From Aphrophora alni (Eukaryota > Arthropoda > Insecta > Hemiptera > Aphrophoridae): a stretch of DNA of 64,000 bases. A program made the translations under genes and the position numbers. The notes under the pieces are model-generated. The model ran no database searches and had not been told where the DNA came from. It was given only the letters and a program-made list of their open reading frames with translations. Positions 37,844-50,200 of the stretch are shown in pieces. The stretch is from contig OY740769.1 of assembly GCA_963513935.1 (NCBI GenBank), positions 75,609,855 through 75,673,854 of the forward strand, written 5' to 3'. The stretch's first letter is position 1, and each line of letters starts with the position of its first letter.

Positions 37844-38120
37844 TTAATTTTTGAAAATTATGTGGACTATATGGTGACTTTCACGATCTATACTTGTTTG
37901 CAACTTTGCCCTGAATACCTACAGAAACGGCGAGGCGATAGGTACAGATATACCGGTAACTCTAGTGGTCATTTCTCGGGGCATTGCAGCGATTTTTTGT
38001 CGAATAGCAGCTTTAAAATCACCAATGTTTCTTGGTTTCTTTTTAAAGGCTTCAGCCCTCAGATGTTTCCAGAAAAAAAAATCACATTTGATCGGTAACA
38101 TGTCGTTATAATGATTGGAT
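37844..38120 (-). pseudogene. Tc1/mariner-superfamily transposase, 3' end only
   Basis: On the minus strand, LPIKCDFFFWKHLRAEAF matches the block around the third catalytic residue (usual form PLDFFLWGHLK), followed by KPRNIGDFKAAIRQKIAAMP and REMTTRV. After a frame change, FRAKLQTSIDRESHH and IIFKN then a stop (37846-37844) match the family C-terminus. The first two catalytic regions are absent. It is a different fragment from 2307-3003, which ends near where this one begins. Inactive. Confidence 0.88.
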
Positions 38121-40087
38121 GGTAACTGTGGATGATTGCTCTTTATCTTCAAAAAGTATGGCCCAACTACTATAAATTCAGAAATATAATAACTAAAATT
38201 AAAAAAATGGTATTGCAATAAAACTATTGAGTAAATACTCCTTTCTCTACAACTTTAATTTAATTTTAGTCAAATTTTGCACAAACGTTTGGTTTTTCCA
38301 CTTTCAATTTTGTTTTAAAAAATAAATATACAAACAATATATATTGTTGAATTTTGAAAAAAAAAATTCTTATCTGTTGATCCTGAATCAACCTGATTGT
38401 TGCTTTCTTCAGCTTGGTAACCTGTATCAATTGATACTAACTGTAGAGTCAGGAAATAGGCTGTTGGAATTTACACCCCTTTTCTCCGTAAAGAAAAGAT
38501 TCCCTGACTTAATGAGATATGAATACCTTCAATTTATTGTAGTTGTTAAAAAAATAATTAATTTTGTATTTACGAAGTCCTTCTCCATATAAAAGATACG
38601 CAATATTTCAATTGTATTCTAAAAGGTATAACAGTATAATAATATATTATAACATTTTACACTGAAGTTTAACACTCTCTCGCTAATAGTCGGGCTGAAT
38701 GGTTCAGTTTGAATAGTGTACAATTTTTCGCTTAAAATGTTACATTGAATATAGCACTATTTTATATATTTACGATATCAATTTTCAATGTTGACAAGAC
38801 GACAAATGCAGCTGAAAAGAAAACAGCTCTACAAATACGTTGCTGTTACCTTTACTTACAAACAACTTAGATTTACATTAAAGTTATTTCATTTTAATGC
38901 GATTTAGTATTAATAACACTTAATTATGTTGAGATGTAGTATTCAAATTGACTAAATTATCCTACATAGTTCAAGAAAGGGAGTTTTTTGTAAAAATACG
39001 TTCAGCAGAGTTTAAAATTAACATTTAAAATAGGGTCTAGAACAACTAACCAATACTTTGCCTACTGAGAAACTAAAGAACAAGTAACTAAGATCACTCA
39101 TAGATAATTTTTTAATGAGTTTTACAATACTTCATGATGGGAGAAAAGGGAACTGGATGGACAGAAGGTATATAAAAAAGAAGAAAGAAGAAAACGACAA
39201 AATAAGGAATATGAAGTAGGCAAGTTTTAAAATGGATGTAGAGTTTATTTATTAAGGATATTCAATTAATAGTGTTTGTTAACTTTAATATCAATTCCTT
39301 AAATGTTGAACATTAAAATCACAAATGTACCTTTCCTCAAGAGCAATAAATACTTAAAATTTGTATAGTACATTTAGTCTACTTGAATATTTATACTTCA
39401 GTAAAATGATTTATATATGCTAGTAGAAAGAAAGATAACTAATAAAACTGGAATACGTATATATTAAAAAAATTAATTAATGAGAAATATTATTCTTGAT
39501 ATGATTTTTATTTAGTATGCATATAAATGTGCTACAAAAAAATCTGTGAAAATATGCATCTCTTATAGTTTCAGAGGAAAAGACACATAATAACGGTAAA
39601 AATAGTATTGTCGTTATAGTATCGTCCCATGTCCCTTTAAGCTGATGTCATTACCCAACAAAAAGTGAGTATGCTTATTTAAAACTCGAACATGACAGTA
39701 AAAAAATTCGTAGTCTGTGGTCGTTACAAGGGGTAAATTGTATGAAATAAAAACTATATTCCTCAAGTGATTACTAGTTTAAGAGACAAAGAAACAGTGT
39801 TTGTGAGATAGAACCATTGTCGAATATTCTCAACAATGGTTTCGCTGTTGTCGTAAATAAACACATCCCTTTACTACGTCATCACCAGCAGGAATAAAAT
39901 TACAATATATCTAAAGTGAACATTGAAATATCCGTGCTTATGACATTCACACGTGTATATGTATGTTTATTTAATAGTCTATATAAAATTAATGGAATCA
40001 GTTTAACAATAGATGTGACTCCGTTTACTTGCATGCGAAGACCGAATCTTCTTTAAAATAAAAAACCAAGAGAGGAAAATCATCACC
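38121..40087. other. AT-rich interval, no gene recognised
   Basis: The open frame at 38344-38592 has no recognised similarity. No repeats matched. Confidence 0.5.
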
Positions 40088-41621
40088 AAAAAATGGGAAA
40101 ACTACCAGGTCCGGAAGGAATATCTAACACAATCCTGAAAAATGTAATCGAAATATAACTTCCAGGCTGCATAATTCATGTGTGGGACACAGGACCTTCC
40201 AAAATATGCATAAAAGAAAAAACAAAATCTTCAGAAAAGTTGTGACAAGTCTCTAGAAAAGATTCTTACCATCTATTCACCCTACTGGACACAATAGAAA
40301 ATATTCTATAAAGACTGATAGAGTACCGGCTAGAGACACGCATGGAATTGGAAAATACTCTTTCACAAAAGTAGTACGGATTCCTAACAGGTGGCTTAAT
40401 CTTTGAGACAGTTAATTTGGCAAAACAATTAAGGGATATAAAAATAAATAAATAAAAAGTAAGCATTCTGTGCCTTCGTCGCTATCGTCGTTATTAATTC
40501 TTTCAATTCATTCAGGTGGTCAGATATCTACGATAACCAAAGAAGAAAAAATTAAACCACATCACTTGAGGATAATATTCTTGAACTACCTAAGCGAAAA
40601 GTTAATCAATTTTGAAGGTTAATATCAGAGAATAAATTAATTGTGGATCATTTCAAGAGTCCCGTCTGGGACGGTTATTTTGGAACATAACTTACAATTC
40701 TCTTTTTGAGATATCGTTGACCAGTGAAGTAAAAACATAAGATTTGCCGACGACGCTATTATAATAATGTAACCAGATGGTGATCTGTTTTAATCAAGAA
40801 TAGATGAAACCATTATCAATGTCAGGAAATGCCTTGCCTACGAAAATCTAGAGATCCAGTTCACAAAAATGTTCTTGTCTCAAAAATAGATTCTACAGAA
40901 GACTGAGACTGCTCATTGAAGGAGTCCCCGTTTAGTTAAAAAGGCAACTTTCATACCTGGGAGGGAAGATAGACAAAGACTTGTCATTGAATGTCACACA
41001 AAAAAACCAGCCCTCAATTACTTCAAAACCAGGAGAGCATTAGCGAGTCTCATTCCAAACTTTTGATGGGTCATATAAAAGAAAAGAATACTGTTACCAA
41101 GAGTCATTTAAATGAAGATGGTGAATGCTAACCCTTCCTGTTATAAAAAGTACAAGAAAAGGATACGATCTTTCAAACTATATGCGGCTCTGAAAATTGT
41201 GTCAGCATATAGTATAGTTTCAGAAAGCGCAGCTCTTGTTCTCTCTGGAATTTATCTCACTGATCTACTGATCATGGAAAGTGGTAAGACTTAACACTAT
41301 CTCAAAGACGTCAGGGGAAACCCACATGAAAAGGACAGAATAAACAGTCAGATAAAAGCCAGAAGTCGATCGAGACTCATACAGAGATGTACGTTGGAAT
41401 GATGAGACTAGTAGAAGATGGACGCAAAGATTACTAGATATGAAAAAGTGGGTAGGTAAAAATAGGATAAATAGGATTCTATTTACACACATTTTTACTG
41501 GTCATGAGTGTTTGAGATTACTTAAAGAGAATAGTAGTATTAGTAGTACAAGTAGTAGTAGTAGTAGTATTAGAAGACCAAAAATGCCTACTGCAACAGT
41601 TAGTTGTGGTCACGAATAATA
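40088..41621 (+). pseudogene. Non-LTR retrotransposon reverse transcriptase, R1-like, decayed
   Basis: Plus-strand fragments, in order, follow a non-LTR ORF2 from the fingers region to the C-terminus: GKLPGPEGISNTILKNV (GPDG motif, 40097-40147), LLDTIENIL and RLIEYRLETRMELENTLSQ (40282-40372), YGFLTGG (40377-40397), SRLGRLFWNITYNSLFE (40659-40710), LPTTLL where the catalytic FADD would be (near 40746-40765; the Asp pair is lost), IEGVPV and QLSYLGGKIDKDLS (40915-40990), KTSGETHMKRTE (41307-41342) and RWNDETSRRWTQRLLDMKKWVGK (in two parts, 41393-41460). There are many stops and several frame changes. A serine run from an AGT microsatellite lies at 41532-41572. R1-like placement rests on my memory of family wording; jockey/I relatives are possible. 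Confidence 0.75.
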
Positions 41622-42348
41622 ATAACATATCTGAATGACTAGCTGATAAGACAAGTAGCGAAAGAATTGACGTCAGACAATAGTGTTACAATCATGTTGA
41701 AAGATGAGAATAAATCTTGAGTCATTGAAGTAAACTTTACACACATAATAAAAAATCAGGTGGTATTTATAACACCAACTAAAAATCACTTAGATTATAA
41801 AAAACCGCCATTACTTAACGTTCGCTTTAAGAATAGCTCTGACTTACTAACCAAGAAGTTCTTTTGCTAGTCTTTGACAAAATTTAACAATATCATAAAA
41901 GTGATGTGATTTTAGTGGGTCATCAAAAGTACATCCCTTGTTAGACATAAAGTATAAACAATGAAATAAAATAACAATATTTTGAAATAAATTTACAAGG
42001 GGAACAGATAACGGTATCTTTCTCCATCATCTCTTAAATTTATACGTGACACTACTGACAAATTTTATTAGCAAAAAATGTATACAACTAAATTCTTTCA
42101 ATTTTTGTATAATTTATTGTAATTTAAGAAGGTGAGAAAATATTTTTAATTGATGATAAGTTTATAACAAATCAACAAAAAATATTAATTGTAATTTATA
42201 AACGTGCCATGCATTTAAGTTTGTCATCTAATTACAAATATTGATATTTTGCTTATCTATCACGTCAAGAATTAAGACATTAAATTAATGAAAACACAGG
42301 TAAAATCTGCAGAAAAGACTTAGACCATTCGACTGTAACATCCAAATT
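41622..42348. other. AT-rich interval, nothing recognised
   Basis: No supported feature. Confidence 0.5.
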
Positions 42349-42572
42349 TCATAAATGAATCTGCAGACAAATTATCCACTCGTCTTCCATAGCTTCAACA
42401 TCCGTCCCTTGACAGGTGCCGGCACCTAGCGACTTTCTCCAAAAGTAAGCATCGCGTGATATATGCAAGCGCAAAGTCCAACTACTGGTCGGGCGATCTG
42501 ATCTAAAACTCTTTGTCAGTCTACCTGTAATTACTCACCATGTACAACAAACCTTCATAGCTCCGCTAGTTT
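42349..42572 (-). other. Less AT-rich block with an uninterrupted minus-strand frame, unidentified
   Basis: Base composition changes sharply to nearly balanced over about 190 bases. On the minus strand a frame without ATG is open from 42534 to a TGA at 42351-42349 (61 codons, including FRSDRPTSSWTLRLHISRD and YFWRKSLGAGTCQGTD). A splice-acceptor-like TTACAG lies just inside it (42530 to 42525) and a 14-base T run flanks it at 42570-42583. It could be an exon of a host gene, a retrocopied fragment or part of an unrecognised transposon. I cannot name a family. Confidence 0.3.
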
Positions 42573-43859
42573 TTTTTTTTTTTCTTCGTCACAAAAAATT
42601 CATGTTTCAGTTTCATAGATAATATGTTAGTCTACAAATTAGTGTTCTTTAGTGTTCAAAAATGTTGAGTAAATTTTTTTATTTTCACGGCACAAGTTCA
42701 CGTAAACTGCGACAGGATTTTCCAGGTATTCAAATTTACAGATTTTATCATATCATAATTTTTTGTTAATGTTTTAAAATAATTTGTTAATTATCATTTA
42801 TTCATTAAAATATGTATTTCATGTTTTATTTAATATTCAATATTTTTTTTTCTTGAAACTAAATAATTATAAAAATTTTCATTTCTTAAAACATACTTTA
42901 CAAAACCTTGAGCAGTCACATATTAAGTTTTGAGCAATTATGTGAAATTAGTGCAAACTAATGTTGAACATTAAACAATCAGAATATCTTATTGAACATG
43001 TCAAATATAAAACTATTAAAGAAATCTCTTCTAGATCAGAATATTCGTTTTACAGATTTTTGCAGATTTTTGCAAGTTTCATACAAGCTTTGTTTTAAAC
43101 AAAACTAAGTATATATAAATAGCTTTATAATCATCTAAGAAGCTTTAATTATAATCTTAATGAATTTCTGTGATACAATCAATATTCTCTAATTTTGACA
43201 AATAACCAGATATTTTTAATAAAGAACATTAATGCTACAACATGTCTGATTTTGCACAGACGCTAAAAAACGTGTTTTTTGCTTTAGCTAATACGCTGGT
43301 TGGAGAAATCTAGCAAATCTTGTTTCATATTGCATACACCAGCAAAAGCTCATAACATGTTTCTGCCTGTTTACAAAACACGTTTCGTATAATAGATCTA
43401 CAAACTTTCAAGTGCACAAAAGTGATGTTTTCCTTAAAACTGACTCTACAGAACTTTGTCTAAACTTATATTGTACATGTACCTAAATTGCTTCAGCGAA
43501 TGTGTGTTTCTTAAAGCTGTCATTTAAATGTAGTCTTGTGTAGCTATTTATAAATTATATAAAAAATCATTGGGTGGAGCCTGCATGCAAACTTTTCGGT
43601 CCTAGCAACCTCCAAGAGGTTATTTTCTAAATTAACAAAAATTGACGTCAATTAATAAAACTTCAATATTCAAAATTTTCTTTTTTTTTATAAACTTCTC
43701 ATTTTATAACAAATTCTTTTATTTAAAATATATAAGTTTATTGGCCAATTTAGTATTTAAGAAATTTAACAAACAAGTAATATTATGTAACATTTAGTCT
43801 AGTGATGATCCTGTTTACAATTGATATAAATTTTTGAATTTAAAACATCAAACTCATTT
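42573..43859. other. AT-rich interval, nothing recognised
   Basis: No supported gene; a short less AT-rich patch at 43570-43620 is unexplained. Confidence 0.5.
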
Positions 43860-44215
43860 ATAAATCTTTTCATTGTTAAATTCTGTAACTGTTTTAAAAA
43901 CTATCATCTCATAAAGTAAAAGGGGGGAATAAATATCAGAATCTTTTCATCTTTTTATATTGTAATTTTATATTAAGGGCGTATAACCTTTTTTTTTATT
44001 TTAGGATTAATTATAATCCTGTTAATTATTAAGCTGTGCTCATTATTTTTTTTATTGTTAAATTTTGTAACTGTACATATAAACTAAAATGGGGGAGATA
44101 AATTTTCAGAATCTATTGATCAATTTCTTTTTTAATGATTATATGTTACATTAAGGGCGTATAACTTTTGATTAATTATAATCTTGTTAATCATAAGCTG
44201 TGTTTATGATGATTT
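43860..44215 (+). repeat. Two-copy tandem repeat, 178 bp unit
   Basis: ATTGTTAAATTCTGTAACTG near 43873 recurs as ATTGTTAAATTTTGTAACTG near 44053; TTAAGGGCGTATAAC at 43973 recurs at 44151; GATTAATTATAATC(C/T)TGTTAAT follows in both. Copies are diverged by indels. Confidence 0.75.
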
Positions 44216-47200
44216 GTCTCAGGATGTCTTTTAATTTGTAAATGATAAAATCTGAACCGTCGAAATTCCTTCTTGTTAATAAATTTGAGCCTTGTTAATC
44301 ACTAAATTTGTCTTTGTCTTTTTTTTATTTTTATTTTCAAACATTGTTACCAATTGGTTCCGCCTTTTCTTAAATTTAAGTCCCCTGGTAACACGACTTC
44401 GTCAACTTGTATCACAATAATCCAAATTTACATTTAAAACTGTTTAAAGCATTTAATGTTCAAAGGATTTAATAATAAATAACATACTGAGGTTGTATTC
44501 CTAAATGTAATTCCAGTTTGTGGTAAGTCTCATGGGTTGAGTTATGCGATACACATTGATGTCACGCTAATAACGTTAAATCCTTCAGTCTTCATCAAAG
44601 CTTTGTTTTGAAAGTCTAATGCTAGGTCTAATGCCTTGTACCTCAAAAGTTTCTTTTACGACACTAAATAATTTACCATTATAAGTCTTATATTTTAATT
44701 TAATACCTGTCTACTATATAGTAATAAACCACATGATACTAAAATTGTCTATTTACAAAAATATTATAACTACATGTCGATTATACGATAGTACGAATGT
44801 GAAAAACAAAATTTATTGTTTAAATTTAATTCCATAGATAAATAAATGGAAAATTCTGTTGAATTCCAACAAATATACAGCAAATATAGCATTCGGGTAA
44901 GTTAATGACACTTTCAGATTATTCAGTTTCATAATAGTTAAGTTACAAATTACAAATTACAATAATTAAGTAAAGATAACAGATCAATAAATAAGTTTGA
45001 TGTAGGCTGCTAAATATTTACTAATTTATTTATATAGAACTATAAGTGACTTTACTAGACTTATGTAATTTTAAAATTGTATATTGATTTTGTAAATGAG
45101 GGAACTACAAACCTTAGCAGTTAAAACACATAACATGTAGCATTGATAATTTCGTAAATATCACGAAAAATGAATTGGAGTTTTCTTGGAAACTTGAAGA
45201 GAATATTATCAAAATTTAACGACGTAAGCTGTGTGTTAGAGTAGTACAGTTCACGATCTAGCAAAATTAATCATAGGTTAAATAAAATACCCCATAATAA
45301 GCTAATAATTATTGAATTATAAAACCACAATATAATTTATTTAAGTACATTCTTTTTAATTTGAACATCCTCCTATTGTTCACAATATGAGTGACAGAAG
45401 TATGCATTCAAATCAGTTATGGACGTTCTAACAGATGACCAATAATAGGTGACCATTATAATTTTATAATATAAATGTGATTTCTCAGATTTTTTTATTT
45501 CGAAACTCTTTAATTGCACTACATTGAGAATATTGAATTTTTATTGGAATTGCAACTGCTATAACTGTTTTGTCAAGAGAAGAAGGTTATATAATTTCAA
45601 TGAAAGATATTAACAGTATGAAAGAAGAACAAATTAAAAAAGTTCAGACTATTATGATTAACCAGAAACACTGCCCGACGGTTTCAGTGGTAGCTCCAGT
45701 TTGAAACTGTTATCTAGTTCCTAGGTTAATATGAGACTAAATCTGAATATTTAAATAATATATATAGCAGAACCCACTCCACCTCTCTAGCATCTTTATG
45801 GTGGTTATACATCTCTACAATATTGTAATTCCGAACCCTGAAATTAGAAACCCATATCTGTTTTTATTTATATGCAATAAATATAGTGGGATAGACGTTT
45901 ATTCCAAATTTATACAGTCACATTATGCTATCCCAGCTAGGTTATGATATTTGTTTTTTATCATTTTTTGCTTAGAGATAAGTGATAATACATTTAATAG
46001 ATGACTTCAATTTAATAACTCATTCATTATAAAGAGTACTTATTAATATCAGAATATAATATTATTGTATTAAGAGCATCATTATTATAATAGATATCTA
46101 TCGACATATTCTTCTTTTTTTTTACCAACTATAATGAATGAATGATTGACAAACTATTCACATTAAAATTAGTTTAATTTTACAGATTGATGCCGAATGT
46201 GGGCAAACAAAGCGTCTAATAATAAAACGAAATATTCAGTTAGATTTGATAACAGTGTTGAACCTGCGTTAAGTTGTTGCAGCAAGAAAATAGTAAGCTA
46301 CAAGGATTGAAAGCCAACAAGCTTATTAGCTGATGGAAGATATCTGGTAATGACAATTTAATTGTAGAAACCGATAATTCTAAGTTCAAAATAGGATTTA
46401 GGTAGACGTAAAATAAGTATAATAATAGCTAATACATTTATGATAATAAGCTTTAGGTGCTTAACATGCAAAATTAGATCGATCGCTAAATTAACTACAT
46501 GATGATGTCCAAAGCCAATACTCAATACAAATCTGTTTAGTCTGGCATGAAATATCTATTCACTCCATGAATTAATAAAGTAAATGTGTAATTATCTCTA
46601 GTTTGCCATACATTTCCAATTAATTTTATCAACACAAGTTCATACTCCACTGAGCCCTTTTGGGAAAAACTCTATGAATATTTAATGCATTTTACAGAGG
46701 TGATAGATTATTGATTTTAGTTTAACTAAAGTCATGTTTGTTTTATGATAATATGAGCAAATTAATCCTCTCCTAGAGGAATTCCAGTCGTTGTTTCATC
46801 CTGTTATAGCTAAACCTGGATGAACGTAGGAATTTCAGTTAACGGTAGAGATTAATAATTTTACATCATTGTTGTTGTTTCTTATATTATAAATAATTAT
46901 AATAATATTTTTACAATTTTAAATCTAATATAAAAATATTTATTGCGATACGGGTCGGAAATCATTTACATTTTAATATTTCAAAAGTACTATTAAGTTT
47001 TTTAATCTTTTCATATGTGTTGTTCCTTGTTTTTGTAAAAAAAAAAAAAAAAAATTAAATTAATAAAATGTTTCTTATTTGATTAAAATTATACTACTTA
47101 TAAGTTTGAACACCGCCAGACTAAAATAAACACCTCCCTCTGTTTTCAACAATTTTTGATTTAACGTGTTGATTATATAAGTTTAAACAATTATTGGATG

Positions 47201-50200
47201 TAGAAGAACGAGAAGTATACAATAGCCAATGACTGTTTTTGTAATAACTGCCACTAGGATGGTATTTGTGAATTTATATTTTAAAACGGGGCCGTTTGTG
47301 GAGTTTTAAGTAGTTGTTTTTATTCTCATACTTGTAGCTACGCATTTATAAAATCTATAACATATGATTTTAATAAATAGTTAAGTTCAAAATTGAAAAA
47401 GTTAAATTATTAACATTATAAATGAGAAAGTTTCAAATTCACAAAGATATTTGAAAGCCCTTATACATTAAAAAATTTATTCACAAAATAAGACACTCTA
47501 ACTTTTGCTAACTTTGAAATTCTTCACTTAACATTTACTTCTATAAATGTTAAATGGAAAAGTTGTATGAATTCAAGATATTATAACAATTCATTTCATT
47601 CAATTTTACTGCTGAAAAAGTAAAGTTTAGTATTAATTTTAAAATCACAAGTTTTAAAACTATTGTGAAAATTTTCATTTTTAGAATTATATAGAAAAGT
47701 TTTTAGGACAATTTACTCATTCATATTCTTTAGTAAATTGTGTCAGATTATTTCAGTTACTACATCCTATTCGTTTTTTAGTTTACTTAGAAAGTATGAA
47801 AATAATGTTTAATAATACAAACATTATAACACATAAACATACGATTAATTAATGGCGGTTAGCATTTAAAAAAAAATTTAAGCAAAATCAAACCTAACAT
47901 GTATGTGTATCAAAACCGTATATATCTGAAACAGTTACACAGCATTTGGTTAAAAGTGGGTTACGTCGAAAATTTCGAAAGAATAGAAAGGAAAGAGTAA
48001 ATTTTGAAACACTGGAAAATGTAAAAGATCTTTTTAACAATATTATGTTAATTTATGCAAAATCTCCATATTAAACCCCGTACTAATTATCATGGTTCTA
48101 ACATTTAGTTTAGTTCACAGTTGCATAGATTCTACGTTCTATAAAGTATCATTTTTATTTAAGATATTTTTATGAAGTGAAAAACATATCTGACGTGTCA
48201 AATTTAAACTGAAATGGTGACAGCTAAAACTATTATTAGTGTTGTTGATTTTATTCTATGACTTTACTTTTTACTAATATTCACAGAAATCAATTATTAA
48301 AAAAGCAATATTTTGATTTTTTTATATGTAAATGTCAGTAAACATTTGAAAACAATAAACTACCAATGTATAGTTAAATGGGGTCAAATTGCAATATTAT
48401 ACCGTAGTATACGCATAAAACCCAGGCCTACATTAGCCATAGCGTTGCATCTATGGAGGAAGCTATATCTCTTTCCTCCAGAGGACATTAACAAAATTTA
48501 TTATCTTTCAATAAAGATAACTTCTCCTCCTTTCAAATAATGATCCTGGTTCCACTTAACCCCAAGTTTTCACAAGCTCTATTTATTTGATAAATGACAT
48601 ACGATTGAACAAACTAAACATACTTTTTCTAACAATTTAGGAACACATTTTAAGTTACTTAGATCAACCAGAAACCTATTAACTTTTACCGGATATTATG
48701 TCAGTCTATACGGTTAATATTAAACCACACAAGTTACGTGGTAAAATGTTACATCTTAAAGTAATTTGTTTAATATTTATTCTCAACTTTGCTTTGCTAA
48801 ACTGATATAAATAGGTTATAATTTAGTCTAGCAGTACAGTTATTGTATAGTTCGAGACACTTCAGTATGTACAAAACCTTAGTGTTTTCCCTTTCACATG
48901 TACCTTTACTCTTTACTCCTACACGAAAGCTATTCTAATGGAATTTCCTTTAACTGTCAAATTTTTGTAAAATGGAGAAACCATTAATTATAAGAAAAAT
49001 CTACGATATAGTAAAAATAAATTTTTAACTATCTCTTTATCCATATAAACCTATTAAATTGATGGTTATGCCATTTTTTACAACAGGAAAAGTGTCACTT
49101 CTACGTGCAGTAAATTCTAAATGTAGAATTCTATATATAATGAAATAAACAATAAGTAATAAGAAGCCAAACACGTTTTTTTGTCTCATTCAATTGGTAT
49201 CAATGAAGTTTTGATGTACAATTAAACTAAAAATGACGGAAAAACGAAAAAGTTACAAAGCATGATATATTGTAAAAAGGCTAAAATGGTTCCAAATAAA
49301 ATGACCTTATCTGGTGTAGAAGAATATTTAGGCAATGAAATATTTTTGAACTTTGGTTCAAACTAATGAAAAAGTATTTAGCTATTTTTCTACTGTTTTG
49401 AATATCAACTGTACAAAGTGTTTTAACTGCTTTTCTTGAGATTATTATTTTTACTTTTGAAAGGGCCAACTTTTAAAAATTCATGAATTCTAACCAGACA
49501 TTTTGATGACATTTATTCACTTTATTTTCGATTCGTAGTTCCTTACACCAAAATTCCGTCCAATAAAAATTGGACACCGGAGTTAAATCGTTTAGAATTC
49601 CTGTAGTCTAACTTTGTAAGTTTATCTCTTCCCTTTCTTCAACGTACTCCTTCCAACTTAGAGATAGTTTTGAAAAGTTAATAGCCACACAATTAGTTAC
49701 ATTCCTGTTAGTTTTACTCACCTAGCAAAGGTGACGATGACAGATCTTTTGGACTTTAAATAGCAAGGGTAAAATAATAAACACTCATCTAGCATTTCGA
49801 GTAGGGAGTAGTCGGTATTGTAACAAAAAACGAATTCGACCTTTGCTTTAAATGATCTTCACTGGTTTTGTTTTGTGTGTGTTATGACGATATTAAACGT
49901 AAATTACGCAAAGATACAATAGGGAACTCATTTAACAAAGGTATATAGGGTTTTTGTCTGCTTGTTGACGTATTTGAAACCACTGTACTGTAGATTATCT
50001 TAAATGTATCATGCGTTGTAAAATTCAGGTGTCATTAACAAAAAAATACATGTTTAGTTAATCGTGTTCAAACCCCGTTTAAGTATATCATGTCATTTAC
50101 GGATTTTTCCAATAATATTAGAAATCTGTTTTACAACTACTCCGGATTAAACTTAACAATTTTAATGCTGTCAACCAATTCTTTTTGAGGTAACGTAAAA

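Noticed and set aside
37808..38098. 96-codon plus-strand frame
   Set aside because: Antisense shadow of the mariner transposase fragment on the minus strand.
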